Shown here: in pieces, positions 1-9,088 of the stretch
Position numbering within the stretch: the first letter of the stretch is position 1
Layout: the number at the start of each line of letters is the position of its first letter
Origin: Erysipelotrichaceae bacterium
Lineage (GTDB): Bacteria > Bacillota_I > Bacilli_A > Erysipelotrichales > Erysipelotrichaceae
Direction of reading: 5' to 3'
Assembly (NCBI GenBank): GCA_017441765.1
Contig: JAFRVK010000047.1
Coordinates: forward strand, 1 to 64,000
DNA: 64,000 bases
Translations under genes and position numbers: made by a program
The notes under the pieces: model-generated
Databases searched by the model: none
What the model was told of the DNA's origin: nothing
The model's input: only the letters and a program-made list of their open reading frames with translations

Positions 1-809
1 TCACCACTGTGTCCAATACGTATGCAGGTGAGATTCAGACGTACGAGTACGGAGAGGGCCTGGCGGAACATCTGCGTTATCACTCGGGGAAACTGCGCGG
101 CATCGTAAACGGTATTGATTACGATATCTGGGATCCAGCAAAAGACAAGGACATCGCTGCGCAATACAGCAACAAAGATGCGATTGCCAAAAAGAAGGAA
201 AACAAGCTGGCTCTGCAGAAGGAACTTGGCCTTGAAGAAGACGAAAACAAATTCGTGATCGGACTCATTTCGAGACTGACAAACCAGAAGGGTCTCGACC
301 TGGTCAATGCCTGCATCCCGCAGATCATGGATGAGTTCACACAGGTCGTGATACTCGGTACCGGCGACCCCGAATATGAGAATTCCTTCCGCTACTATGA
401 GAATGAATACAAGGGACAGTTTGCCGCATGCATCCAGTATGACGAGGCAAGAAGCCATCGTATCTATGCCGGATGCGATGCACTGCTCGTACCTTCGCGG
501 TTTGAACCGTGCGGACTGACCCAGCTCATCGCCATGCACTATGGAACAGTTCCGATCGTCAGAGAGACCGGCGGCCTTAAGGATACTGTAGAACCTTACA
601 ATTTATATTCCGACTGGGGCAACGGCTTTACATTTGACAGATATGAGACAGAGCTTCTCTTTGATGCGATCAACCGGGCAAAAACGCTGTATTTTGAGAA
701 CCGTTTCTACTGGGATGAGATGGTTCAGCGCGATATGAACAAAGATGTTTCGTGGGACAATTCAGCGAAACAGTATAAGGATCTGTATCTGGAACTCACT
801 AACTGGTAA
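1..809 (+). CDS. glgA: Glycogen synthase, C-terminal part (5' end outside window)
   Basis: ADP-glucose-dependent GT5 glycogen synthase, which extends alpha-1,4-glucan chains. The reading frame is already open at the window edge and begins with the TTVSNTYAGEI segment, matching the conserved TVSPTYAxEI region in the middle of GlgA, so the N-terminal Rossmann domain with the KxGG motif lies outside. The visible C-terminal domain has GLISRLTNQKG (nucleotide-sugar binding) and the EPCGLTQLIAMHYG segment holding the acidic donor-site residue, followed by a typical GGLKDTV. It ends at TAA (807-809), just before a bidirectional terminator. It is probably the last gene of a glycogen operon lying upstream. 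The family assignment is very secure; only the upstream part is unseen. Confidence 0.95.
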   Translation, partial: TTVSNTYAGEIQTYEYGEGLAEHLRYHSGKLRGIVNGIDYDIWDPAKDKDIAAQYSNKDAIAKKKENKLALQKELGLEEDENKFVIGLISRLTNQKGLDLVNACIPQIMDEFTQVVILGTGDPEYENSFRYYENEYKGQFAACIQYDEARSHRIYAGCDALLVPSRFEPCGLTQLIAMHYGTVPIVRETGGLKDTVEPYNLYSDWGNGFTFDRYETELLFDAINRAKTLYFENRFYWDEMVQRDMNKDVSWDNSAKQYKDLYLELTNW

Positions 810-830
810 TAAGTCAAAAGAACAACCTAT

Positions 831-870
831 ATATAAAAACAGAAGTTGATGATCACTTCTGTTTTTATAT
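831..870. terminator. Bidirectional rho-independent terminator
   Basis: A perfect 16-bp inverted repeat (831-846 and 855-870) with an 8-base loop, A-rich on the left and T-rich on the right. It can therefore stop transcription from both the glgA side and the convergent aldo/keto reductase, whose stop codon is 10 bases away. Confidence 0.9.
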
Positions 871-879
871 CAAGATAGT

Positions 880-1842
880 TTATTCCTGTGTTGTCACTTT
901 TGAGGAAGCTTCATCAAGGATCTTCCTTTCTTCCTCGCTAAGCGACCAGTCAAGAGCTTCGACATTCGATCTGGCATGTCTGATCTTGCTGGTACCGCAG
1001 AGAGCCGTTGTGATAGCAGGATGGGTACAAGCCCAGTTGACAGCTACCTGTGAGACATCAACACTGTGGATTGCTGCGATCTCATCCATTACTTTGAGAA
1101 GTTCCTGACACTTTGAGAAAATCGGTTCCTTGAAGAAAGGATAGAAATTCAGACGCATGTCATCTTTCGCAAAATCAGGAATGCTGCGGAAAGCACCGCT
1201 GAGAATACCTCCGCCCAAAGGACCGTAAGCCATTGTGGCGACACCTTTGTCGTGATAGTCGTGAAGGATTCCTGTCCACTTGTTTTCGACCATGGAAAAA
1301 TGGTACTGGGTAAAGTCCAGAGCCCCAAGTTCATAGAATTCCTTGATCTGTTCCTCATCGAAATTACAGATACCGCTAAAGCGGATCTTGCCTTCCTTCT
1401 TGAGTTGTTTCAGAGCATCCGCAGTCTCCGCAAACGGCGTATTGACATCAGGCCAGTGAATCAGTAAAACATCAAGGCGATCTGTTTTCAGCCTTTCCAG
1501 GCTCTCTTCGACCTGCCTGATGATCATCGGTCCGCTGCTGTCACGGACCGGACCGCCAGATCCGAATCCTGTCGCTTTCCTGCGGGTGATACCGCACTTG
1601 CTGACAAGAAACACTTTGTCCCTGATGCCTTCAAGCGCTTTTCCAACGATTTCTTCCGAATGTCCCAGTCCGTAGACAGGTGCCGTATCGACGAGATTGA
1701 CACCGTGATCGGTCATATAGCGGATCGATTCGATCGACTCGTCATCATTGATCTCTCCCCAGCCTGCTGCGCCAACACCCCAGGTTCCACAAGCCAGCGC
1801 CGAGATGCTTATACCCAAACGATCGACATCATGATATATCAT
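880..1842 (-). CDS. Aldo/keto reductase
   Basis: NAD(P)H-dependent reductase or dehydrogenase of aldehydes and sugars, cytosolic, (beta/alpha)8 barrel, 320 aa. The catalytic tetrad is visible: Asp52 and Tyr57 in DTAPVYG, Lys82 in LVSKCG and His129 in LLIHWPD. I chose the ATG at 1842 because GAGGAG sits just upstream at the right distance and the protein then begins IYHDVDRLG, like the family; a longer frame to 1884 has no ribosome site. Single gene, convergent with glgA. The fold GGILSGAF and the C-terminal GTSKIRHARSN (cofactor phosphate-binding region) resemble the AKR groups acting on sugars or galactose. The true substrate cannot be told from sequence. Confidence 0.9.
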   Translation of the reverse strand: MIYHDVDRLGISISALACGTWGVGAAGWGEINDDESIESIRYMTDHGVNLVDTAPVYGLGHSEEIVGKALEGIRDKVFLVSKCGITRRKATGFGSGGPVRDSSGPMIIRQVEESLERLKTDRLDVLLIHWPDVNTPFAETADALKQLKKEGKIRFSGICNFDEEQIKEFYELGALDFTQYHFSMVENKWTGILHDYHDKGVATMAYGPLGGGILSGAFRSIPDFAKDDMRLNFYPFFKEPIFSKCQELLKVMDEIAAIHSVDVSQVAVNWACTHPAITTALCGTSKIRHARSNVEALDWSLSEEERKILDEASSKVTTQE

Positions 1843-2022
1843 TTTACTTCTCCTCTTTATCTGTTTTCTCTTGTATGATATCACAGGTAAACTCAGATAA
1901 TCTGGCTGTATTCAATAGTCAGGCACAGATAGCCTTGTCGTAAGATTTTGTTAAAACGAATTATAATAATAGAAACGGATACACAAGAAACATCATCAAC
2001 AAACAAAAGAAAGGCTGAAATC

Positions 2023-2358
2023 ATGAAATACTATGTCACATTAAGCGAAAGCAAGAAACAGGATTCCGGAAACGGCCATTTTTCTTATCCGCTTCTGGAT
2101 GAATCCAACGGCTGCGGTAAAGACTGCGCAACCGGCATCAGCTATTACACAGCGTGCGAATTCACGCCGCCCGCTGTCCACGAGTTCCATGAAGGATTCA
2201 TGGTTCTTTCCGGCAAAGGCTATGCCAGAGTAGGCGAAGAAGAATTTCCGATCAATGATCAGGTATCTTTTTTTGTTCCTGCAGGCACGGAGCACGCTTT
2301 GAAGTCCGGGAGTGAAAAAGCGCCGCTGGTTCTCTTCTGGTTCCATGCGAAGGTATGA
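2023..2358 (+). CDS. Small cupin-domain protein
   Basis: A 111-aa single-domain cupin. VHEFHEGFMVLSGKGYARVGEE is the first cupin motif with its His/Glu metal ligands, and the later VPAGTEHALKSG is the second motif. Such small cupins are metal-dependent sugar-binding, isomerase or sensor proteins. I start at the ATG at 2023, preceded by AAAGAAAGG; the in-frame extension to 1948 lacks a ribosome site and is unlike a cupin. A TATAAT box at 1962-1967 could be its promoter. Two Cys pairs (NGCGKDCATG) near residue 26 are unusual for the family. The GH3 lipoprotein gene follows after 32 bases and may be cotranscribed. Function is unknown beyond the fold. Confidence 0.75.
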   Translation: MKYYVTLSESKKQDSGNGHFSYPLLDESNGCGKDCATGISYYTACEFTPPAVHEFHEGFMVLSGKGYARVGEEEFPINDQVSFFVPAGTEHALKSGSEKAPLVLFWFHAKV

Positions 2359-2390
2359 TAAAACCTGCTGACAAAAAAACGAAGTAACCA

Positions 2391-4199
2391 ATGAACATTC
2401 ACAAGACAACCAAAACAACGGTCCTGATCCTGTTGCTGTTCCTCATATTCGCGTCATGTGCAAAAAAGACAAACGATACAGATGCCAACAGATATCTTCA
2501 GTATGCGCAGATGAGCGCAGACGAGATCGTATCTTCGCTCACGCTTGAACAGAAAGCCATGCAGATGGTACAGCCAGCCTGCTACAATACGGATCTGAAA
2601 GAAATGAAGAAAAACTGCTACGGCAGCATCCTTTCACGTAATTTTTATTATGACTACAAAGAATGGCAGGATTATGTCGATCGGTTTCAGGAAATGGCAG
2701 TCAGTTCCGAGGCAGGCATTCCTTTCCTCTATGGACAGGATGATGTTCATGGCGTCAATTATGTGCTTGATACGGTGATTTTTCCGCACAATATCGGTCT
2801 GGGTGCCGCAAACAACGAGGAACTGATGTATCAGATCGGTCTGATTACTGCCGATGAAGCGAAACTGTGCCACATGTTATGGAACTTTGCGCCATGTATC
2901 GCTCAATCAGTCGATCCCCGCTGGGGCAGGACGTATGAAAGCTATGGTTCGGATCCTGAGATGATTCAGAGACTGAGCACAGCTTATACGAAAGGTCTGC
3001 AGGATGGCGGGATCATCGCCTGTGCCAAGCACTTTTTCGCAGATGGGAATGTCGTTTATGGAACAGGGGAAGGAACGATGCTGATCGACAGAGGAGATGC
3101 TGTTTTGAACAATGAAGAAATACAGGAACTGCTTTCCGTCTATCAGGCTCAGATCGATGCCGGAGTCAAAACGATCATGATCAGTCATTCTTCCTTGAAT
3201 GGCGTAAAGATGCATGAAAACAAGCAGTACATCAGTCTCTTGAAGAATGAAATGGGTTTTGAAAGATTCATCGTCAGTGACTGGAATTCGGTACAGAACA
3301 CTTCGGGACCTTCCTATTATGAACAGATCGTTACCGCAGTAAACGCTGGAATAGATATGCTGATGGAGGTCGATTATTATAATGAAGCAGCCTCGACCAT
3401 TGTTGAGGCCGTTCAGAACGGAGACATCACGCAGGAACGGATCGATGATGCAGTAAGAAGGATCATTCAGGTCAAAATGGATACAGGAATCATAGCAGAT
3501 CCGTTCTGTGAGAAGATGGAAACGGTACAAAAGGAAACAGGTTCGACAGAATACCGGAATGTCGCGGAACAGGCAGTTGAAGAAAGCCTGGTGTTGATCA
3601 AGAATCAGAACGATGTCCTTCCAATAAAAGAAAACACAAAGATATATATTATGGGTCCTGCTGCGGATAATGATGTTTCACAATGTGGAGGCTGGACGAT
3701 GGACTGGAATCAGAGCGGTCTCTCCGATATCCCGGGCGTGACTTCGATCAGAGAAGGCTTTGAAAGGAGAGCGCAGAAATATGGAATCAGTATCGTCAAC
3801 AATCCAGAGGAAGCGGACACTATCATTCTGGCAGTCGGAGAAATCGCTTATGCGGAATGGAACGGCGATGCCGAGGATCTTGATCTCTGTGGCGAGTTGG
3901 GCTTACCTGGCAACAGGGATGCGATCGACGAAGCGAAAGCCAGCAACAAGCCTATCGTGACATGTATCGTTGCCGGAAGGAATGTCTTTATCAATAACTA
4001 TATCAATGACTGGGATGCGGTCGTGATGTGCTATCTGCCCGGTTCCGAAGGTCAGGGTATTGCGAATATGTTGTGCGGAGAATCTGATTTCAAAGGCAGA
4101 CTGCCAAGCCCCTGGTACGCTTCGATCAGCCAGATCGAGTCAGGAAAACCGTGGATGGAAGCGGGTTACGGTCTGACCTGTAATGATACGAACGAATAA
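2391..4199 (+). CDS. Glycoside hydrolase family 3 lipoprotein
   Basis: Exo-acting beta-glycosidase (GH3; beta-glucosidase or similar), probably anchored outside the membrane. Residues 1-23 form a lipoprotein signal ending in the lipobox FASC. The GH3 barrel follows: PFLYGQDDVHG, FPHNIGLGAA, ACAKHFFADG, and the catalytic nucleophile Asp297 in FIVSDWNS. The C-terminal alpha/beta sandwich starts around residue 395 (ESLVLIKNQNDVLPI). The 602-aa length fits the compact two-domain form without fibronectin or PA14 insertions. Its ribosome site is weak, so translation may depend on the cupin gene 32 bases upstream. The nearby Cof phosphatase lies on the same strand. Substrate is not determined; an outer-surface beta-glucan or cello-oligosaccharide role is an inference. 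Confidence 0.92.
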   Translation: MNIHKTTKTTVLILLLFLIFASCAKKTNDTDANRYLQYAQMSADEIVSSLTLEQKAMQMVQPACYNTDLKEMKKNCYGSILSRNFYYDYKEWQDYVDRFQEMAVSSEAGIPFLYGQDDVHGVNYVLDTVIFPHNIGLGAANNEELMYQIGLITADEAKLCHMLWNFAPCIAQSVDPRWGRTYESYGSDPEMIQRLSTAYTKGLQDGGIIACAKHFFADGNVVYGTGEGTMLIDRGDAVLNNEEIQELLSVYQAQIDAGVKTIMISHSSLNGVKMHENKQYISLLKNEMGFERFIVSDWNSVQNTSGPSYYEQIVTAVNAGIDMLMEVDYYNEAASTIVEAVQNGDITQERIDDAVRRIIQVKMDTGIIADPFCEKMETVQKETGSTEYRNVAEQAVEESLVLIKNQNDVLPIKENTKIYIMGPAADNDVSQCGGWTMDWNQSGLSDIPGVTSIREGFERRAQKYGISIVNNPEEADTIILAVGEIAYAEWNGDAEDLDLCGELGLPGNRDAIDEAKASNKPIVTCIVAGRNVFINNYINDWDAVVMCYLPGSEGQGIANMLCGESDFKGRLPSPWYASISQIESGKPWMEAGYGLTCNDTNE

Positions 4200-4229
4200 T
4201 AAAAGCATATATAAACAAAAGGAAGAAAT

Positions 4230-5054
4230 ATGGAAGGAATTAAACTGATCATCACCGACTTAGATGAAACGCTTCTGACAAAAGAAAAGAAGGTGACAGA
4301 TTATGCCACAGAAGTGATTCATGAACTGAAAAAGAGAGATATCCTGTTTGGGATCGCTTCAGGAAGAATGGTTCCGGTCATGAAAAGGATGATGAAGGAT
4401 TTCGGTGTATTCGAGGACATATCGGTATGGCTTGGCGCCAACGGAGCCGATTATGAGGACAAAGACGGATACAAAGAAACAGCGCCATATCTGAATACCG
4501 GACAGATGCTGGACATCTATCACAAGACAGTCGGACTTGACACGTCGTGCGGTGTTTTTGATGACGAGAATCAAAGGCTTGTCGTAAGCAAAGAAAACGA
4601 CGCGATTGCTGCCGTAGCCAGAAGCAACAGATACGCTTTTGAAGCGTTGGACCTGGAAGAGTATCTTATCGGCAAATCCTTCAACAAGTTCTTTCTTGTG
4701 GATGAAAAAGAGAAAATATTGAAGCACAAAGAATATCTGGATTCACTTAGCAACAAGGACTATGCCGGAGTCTATTCCGGAGCGAAAATGTATGAATTCA
4801 TGCATTCTTCGGTATCAAAATCTTCCGGAATCAAAGCGATCTGCAAACATCATCAGATCGAAACAGGGAACGTACTGGCTTTGGGTGACAGCGAAAACGA
4901 TGTGGGCATGCTGAAAACGGCAGGAATAAGTATATGCATGGGAAACGGACCGGATCACGTCAAAGAGATCGCAGACTATATTGCTGACACAAATGAAAAC
5001 GATGGCTGGGCCAGGATACTGGATCAGCTGTTAGAACTGAATCTGAGATCATAA
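4230..5054 (+). CDS. Cof-type HAD phosphatase
   Basis: HAD-superfamily phosphatase of the Cof/YidA class (type IIB cap), 274 aa, cytosolic; these hydrolyse sugar phosphates and related phosphoesters. Motif I is ITDLDETLL near residue 10 with the nucleophile Asp; motif II is the Ser of GIASGR; motif III a Lys around residue 200 (SVSKSSGIK); motif IV ALGDSENDVGML binds Mg2+. The start has AGGAAG six bases upstream. It follows the GH3 gene by 30 bases with no visible terminator between, so a joint transcript is likely, ending at the hairpin at 5066-5090. Confidence 0.93.
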   Translation: MEGIKLIITDLDETLLTKEKKVTDYATEVIHELKKRDILFGIASGRMVPVMKRMMKDFGVFEDISVWLGANGADYEDKDGYKETAPYLNTGQMLDIYHKTVGLDTSCGVFDDENQRLVVSKENDAIAAVARSNRYAFEALDLEEYLIGKSFNKFFLVDEKEKILKHKEYLDSLSNKDYAGVYSGAKMYEFMHSSVSKSSGIKAICKHHQIETGNVLALGDSENDVGMLKTAGISICMGNGPDHVKEIADYIADTNENDGWARILDQLLELNLRS

Positions 5055-5065
5055 AAGTCCCATAA

Positions 5066-5090
5066 AAAAGCAGGATCCTGTCCTGCTTTT
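5066..5090. terminator. Rho-independent terminator between convergent genes
   Basis: AAAAGCAGGA (5066-5075) and TCCTGCTTTT (5081-5090) pair perfectly around a 5-base loop. The A/T-rich arms let it serve both the Cof phosphatase and the NERD-like gene. Confidence 0.85.
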
Positions 5091-5115
5091 GTGAATAAAG
5101 TGTATCTATGAAATA

Positions 5116-5784
5116 TCAGTTCCTGGTCTTTCCGCCCAGTTTCTTGAAGATCTCATCGATCTCTGTCTCATTGAGACCGTAGCCGCAGTCTGTCTGTGCG
5201 ATCACCTCGTCTAACTGGGAATAATTGACCACTTTGAATGAACTGTGAACATCGCTGATGTCGCATCCATCAGATACGGCAATGACACTTTCTATTTTTC
5301 TGTCACCCAATACCTGGTGAAGATGCGAAATGTATTCTTTGAGATAGACAGCTGGATTCTCGATCCGGTATTTCTTTTTTTGTCCGTCTTCCTCTCTTTG
5401 TATATTCCAGAAGCCGCTGTCGCCTCCGCTGATCTTTCCGTCGCTGCTCAGATAAGCGATCGACAGGATCCCTTTTCCATGGATCAGAGTCAGGATGTGT
5501 GAAGCAAGCTTTCCCTCCTTGTTGGCGATATTGGCATAGACCAGGCGGTGATAGCCGATCTTTTTCTTCAGAAGCTGGGAAACGGAAGCGTCCTGAAAGA
5601 CGTTGAGCTTATAGTAGTAATCAAGCAGATAGTTATCGTAGATGTGCGGGAAGATCGATGTCTTGTAATGACGGTAGCCCAACGCGGCACGAAACAGGAA
5701 GATCAGGATCATGAAGGAAAAGATCACGTAAATGAATATCGTGGTGTTTGTAGAGCTCTCGGCAGCTTCTGTCAGTTTCAGCAT
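5116..5784 (-). CDS. Single-span membrane protein with NERD-like domain
   Basis: A 222-aa protein with one membrane helix (about residues 15-36, rich in Ile, Phe and Leu) and a cytosolic alpha/beta domain. The domain order of GKLASHIL, then GILSIAYLSSDGKISGG, then W.IQREED, then NPAVYLKEYISHLHQVLG, then SVIAVSDG follows the pattern of nuclease-related (NERD) domains, where acidic and Gln/Lys residues form the putative active site. Here the usual E-x-K strand reads IAYLSSD, so the nuclease residues may be lost. Start at the ATG 5784, with AAGGAG nine bases upstream; a TTG at 5790 is too close. Monocistronic and convergent with the Cof gene. The NERD assignment is tentative. Confidence 0.6.
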   Translation of the reverse strand: MLKLTEAAESSTNTTIFIYVIFSFMILIFLFRAALGYRHYKTSIFPHIYDNYLLDYYYKLNVFQDASVSQLLKKKIGYHRLVYANIANKEGKLASHILTLIHGKGILSIAYLSSDGKISGGDSGFWNIQREEDGQKKKYRIENPAVYLKEYISHLHQVLGDRKIESVIAVSDGCDISDVHSSFKVVNYSQLDEVIAQTDCGYGLNETEIDEIFKKLGGKTRN

Positions 5785-5917
5785 AAACAATTACTCCTTG
5801 TTGATTCCATTATATAAGAAACAGCGGCAATCGATCCGTTTATCTTTCAAACAGAATATGCTTCTGATCCTGTGAAAAACAGGCAGAAGGACCGGAACCG
5901 GTGTCAAATTGCTTTCT

Positions 5918-5967
5918 TGAAATCGAGTCGTGTTTGATTTAACATTAATTTATGGAAAGCGTTTTCA
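5918..5967 (+). promoter_or_regulatory. ABC-importer promoter with cre-like site
   Basis: TTGAAA (5918-5923), a 16-bp gap and TAACAT (5940-5945) form a plausible sigma-A promoter. GGAAAGCGTTTTCA (5954-5967) matches 13 of 14 positions of the CcpA cre consensus TGWAARCGYTWNCW and lies just after the expected start, where CcpA blocks transcription. It suggests glucose repression of the importer. Confidence 0.65.
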
Positions 5968-5991
5968 GCGCTTTCTTAAAAAGGAGAATTT

Positions 5992-7215
5992 ATGAAAAAA
6001 CTTTTATCTGTTTTATTTGTTCTCTTACTGGCTGTCAGCCTGTTCGGCTGCGGCTCAAAAGAAGAGAATCCGACTCCTCAGGGAAATGACACTCCTACTG
6101 CAGAAGTCGACACAGCAACATTTGAAGAACTGCTGGAAGCAGGCATTGCCAACGGCAACAAGCTGACGATCTATACGACGCACTCCGTAGCAGTCAGCGC
6201 TCTTCAGGCGTTCATGAGAAAGTATGCTCCTGGAGTTGAATACGAAGGAACACAGATCGGCGATACCAACCAGGTTACGCAGGTCGCTCAGGAAGTCAAG
6301 GAAGGCGTCAACGGCGCTGATATCATCTTCATTCAGGATGGCGCGCGCGTGCTGACTGACCTGGTCGAAGAAGGCTATGTCTACAACTGGTACAACCAGG
6401 AAATCAAAGACCTGGTAGGTGACGATTGCGAACCTCTGCTTGTCTGGGATTACTGCAACAAGGTCATCATGTACAACAACGGCGGCGAAAAAACTTACAA
6501 CGAAGGCGATATCACAAACATCTGGTACTGCACGGATCCTGCCAACAAAGGTTCCTTCTGCATGAAAGACCCGACAACGGAAGGCGTCAACATGAACTTC
6601 CTAGTCAACCTGGTATCTGATGAAAATTCTGCCAAACTGGAAGCTGCATACAAAGACTACTATGGAACAGATCTCGTTCTGGATGACGACTGCCCGAATG
6701 CCGGCTATCAGTTCATCAAGATGATCTATGCCAATGATATGGTTCTTGGCTCTTCTGACTCTACGATCGCCAAGGATATCGCGGCAGCTGAAAAACCGAT
6801 GAGCGGTCTGCTGACCCTGAACAAGTATCTGAAGTCCCGTGGTCTGAGAGAAGATGAAAAGACCTACAACCTCTTATACACGACAAACAACGTCAATCCG
6901 GTTGCCGGTTTCATTTATCCGATCTATGGCTTGCAGGTAGCAAACGCTGACAACCCTGAACTGGCAAAAGCGTTCCTGATCTGGCTGTATTCTGAAGAAG
7001 GCTGGTATGGCAATGGCGAACTGACCTGTGATGATGATTCTGTCTATAAAGGCATGCAGGGCAGATACGGCGATTACAGCGGCAATACTTCCAACCCGAT
7101 TGCTGATGGCGATATGTCTGTCAAAGAATGGAAGAAGATCCTGGTTCAGGAAGATCCGGAACAGGCAGCTGAATACAGAGCTGATGTCGAAGACTTCATC
7201 CAGCTGATCAAATAA
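5992..7215 (+). CDS. ABC importer solute-binding lipoprotein
   Basis: Extracellular binding protein, 407 aa, of the broad AfuA/FbpA/PotD-like group. The signal peptide ends in the lipobox LFGC (Cys20), followed by a Gly/Ser/Glu/Pro linker. The mature part opens with KLTIYTTHS, the phosphate- or anion-contacting strand of this group, and contains GADIIFIQDG and VAGFIYPIYGLQ in the hinge and C-lobe. Neighbours are a double-length permease and an ATPase, as in FbpABC and AfuABC. Substrate could be ferric ion, a phosphonate, a polyamine or a sugar phosphate. The cre-like site in its promoter argues for a carbon source. AAGGAG lies eight bases before ATG. Confidence 0.88.
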   Translation: MKKLLSVLFVLLLAVSLFGCGSKEENPTPQGNDTPTAEVDTATFEELLEAGIANGNKLTIYTTHSVAVSALQAFMRKYAPGVEYEGTQIGDTNQVTQVAQEVKEGVNGADIIFIQDGARVLTDLVEEGYVYNWYNQEIKDLVGDDCEPLLVWDYCNKVIMYNNGGEKTYNEGDITNIWYCTDPANKGSFCMKDPTTEGVNMNFLVNLVSDENSAKLEAAYKDYYGTDLVLDDDCPNAGYQFIKMIYANDMVLGSSDSTIAKDIAAAEKPMSGLLTLNKYLKSRGLREDEKTYNLLYTTNNVNPVAGFIYPIYGLQVANADNPELAKAFLIWLYSEEGWYGNGELTCDDDSVYKGMQGRYGDYSGNTSNPIADGDMSVKEWKKILVQEDPEQAAEYRADVEDFIQLIK

Positions 7216-7236
7216 TCATCCTTAACGATATGTTTT

Positions 7237-7271
7237 AAAAGGGCTTAGGCCTCAAGCCTAATCCCTTTTTT
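7237..7271 (+). terminator. Intra-operon terminator or attenuator hairpin
   Basis: AAAAGGG-C-TTAGGC (7237-7250) pairs with GCCTAA-T-CCCTTTT (7256-7269) around a 5-base loop, one internal mismatch, then T-rich. Lying between binding protein and permease, it probably lowers downstream expression so that the binding protein is made in excess. Confidence 0.8.
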
Positions 7272-7291
7272 ATTATTAGAGGGGAAAGAAT

Positions 7292-9085
7292 ATGAAAAAA
7301 CGATGGAATAGAATTAAAACTTTTTTCAGTAAACCTTACAACGTTCTTTTGATACTCTTCCTGGTCGTGCTGTCTTTTCTGGTTGTTTTTCCTTTGATTT
7401 CGATCATCAAGGATACGTTTATCGTTCATTCTTCTGAGAAATCAAGGATCCATCAGGCTGTTGGAACATTTACGGATTACCACTGGAAGCGTCTGTTTGC
7501 TTCAGAATTCAGCAAGTCTCTTTTGTGGGATCCGTTAAAGAACAGCCTGAAGACATCTGCCCTCAGCTGTGTCGTATCCATCCTGATCGGCGGAACCTTT
7601 GCCTGGCTGGTATCCAGAAGCGACATGCGCTGGAAGAAACTGCTGACCAAGCTGTTTATCTTCCCATACATCATGCCAAGCTGGACCTTGGCTCTGGCCT
7701 GGAAGAACTTCTTCAAGAACATCGCTGTCACCGGATCAAACGGTATCTTCTATTCCCTGACCGGAATACAGGTGCCGACATGGTTTGCCTATGGCGAGTT
7801 CCCGATCATCATTGTAACTGGCATGCATTATGCACCGTTTGCCTATATCCTGATCGGCGGCATCCTCCACAACATGGATGCGAACCTCGAAGAGGCAGCG
7901 ATCATTCTGAAGACCAAACGTCTCAGAATGTTCACCAGGATCACGATCCCGATCGTCATGCCGGCGGTATTGAGTACGATCATCCTGGTCTTCTCCGGAG
8001 CGATGGCTTCCTTTGCGACGCCGCAGTTCCTGGGTCTGCCGGTAAGATACTACGTACTGACCACGGAACTCTACGCTTCAATCAACGGAACCAATCCGGG
8101 CGTAGGCTACATCCTGGCACTGCTGATGATCTTTATCAGTATCGTCATCATGTTCATCAACCAAAGAATGATCGGCAACCGCAAGTCCTATGCGACCGTC
8201 ACCGGCAAGAGTGCCAATATCTCGATTTTCCATCTGGGTATCTGGAGAACACCGATCTCCATTATGGCGTTCCTGCTGGTCATGTGCATGTCTGTCATTC
8301 CTCTGGTAACCTTTGCTTTGGAATCTCTCTTAAGCTATACCGGTGTCTATGATTTCAGCAATCTTACCTTAAGCTTCTGGATCGGACAGGCCCAGGGCCA
8401 TGATACATGGCAATCCGAGCCTGGCATTCTGCGTAACTCGGAAGTCTACCGTACTTTGTGGAACAGTATCAAACTGTCGTTCACCTGTTCCATGGGAGCG
8501 GGAACCTTGGGCTTCCTGGCTGGCTACAGTATCGTCAGAAGAAGAGGAAGCCTGCTGTCACAGACCGTAGAGAATCTGACCTTTATCCCATATCTGATCC
8601 CATCCATGGCCTTCTCGGCAATTTACCTGTCCATGTTTGCGACCAGAAGAGGCATCATCCCATCTTTGTATGGAACCTTTGCGATCCTAGCCCTGATCGG
8701 TACAGTCAAGTATCTGCCGATGGCTTCCAGAAGCGGTGTCAACTCGATGCTGCAGCTTTCACCGGAAATCGAAGAAGCGGGTATCATCATGGGTGTGCCA
8801 TGGGTCAAGCGCATGACCAGGATCATCATCCCGATCGAAAAGACGACGATCGTTTCCGGTTATCTGCTGCCTTTCATTTCGGCTATGCGTGAACTGAGCC
8901 TGTTTGTTATTCTGGTTACCGCAAACAACCGGGTACTGACGACGCTGCTGCTGTTCTATGATGAGAAAGGATATACGCAGTTCTCTAATGCCGTCAACCT
9001 GCTGATCATCATCGTCGTGCTGATCATCAACTTTACGGTAGAGAGAATTACCGGTGCTTCAATTGAGAAAGGTGTGGGAGGTTAA
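7292..9085 (+). CDS. ABC importer permease, tandem-duplicated (FbpB/AfuB type)
   Basis: Integral membrane permease of 597 aa made of two fused copies of the usual permease domain. Each half ends in an EAA loop that contacts the ATPase: EEAAIILKTKR with ITIPIVMPA near residues 200-220, and EEAGIIMGVPW with IIIPIEK near 490-515. About twelve hydrophobic helices are visible, the first near residues 10-35. The fused architecture is typical of FbpB, AfuB and PhnV/U-like importers. AGGGG lies upstream of ATG. The ATPase gene begins 4 bases after the stop, so the two are translationally linked. Substrate as uncertain as for the binding protein. Confidence 0.93.
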   Translation: MKKRWNRIKTFFSKPYNVLLILFLVVLSFLVVFPLISIIKDTFIVHSSEKSRIHQAVGTFTDYHWKRLFASEFSKSLLWDPLKNSLKTSALSCVVSILIGGTFAWLVSRSDMRWKKLLTKLFIFPYIMPSWTLALAWKNFFKNIAVTGSNGIFYSLTGIQVPTWFAYGEFPIIIVTGMHYAPFAYILIGGILHNMDANLEEAAIILKTKRLRMFTRITIPIVMPAVLSTIILVFSGAMASFATPQFLGLPVRYYVLTTELYASINGTNPGVGYILALLMIFISIVIMFINQRMIGNRKSYATVTGKSANISIFHLGIWRTPISIMAFLLVMCMSVIPLVTFALESLLSYTGVYDFSNLTLSFWIGQAQGHDTWQSEPGILRNSEVYRTLWNSIKLSFTCSMGAGTLGFLAGYSIVRRRGSLLSQTVENLTFIPYLIPSMAFSAIYLSMFATRRGIIPSLYGTFAILALIGTVKYLPMASRSGVNSMLQLSPEIEEAGIIMGVPWVKRMTRIIIPIEKTTIVSGYLLPFISAMRELSLFVILVTANNRVLTTLLLFYDEKGYTQFSNAVNLLIIIVVLIINFTVERITGASIEKGVGG

Positions 9086-9088
9086 TAT

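Noticed and set aside
7525-8352. Plus-strand frame of 275 codons inside the ABC permease gene.
   Set aside because: It is the wrong frame of a permease with clear EAA motifs; its His/Arg/Cys-rich product is a shadow.
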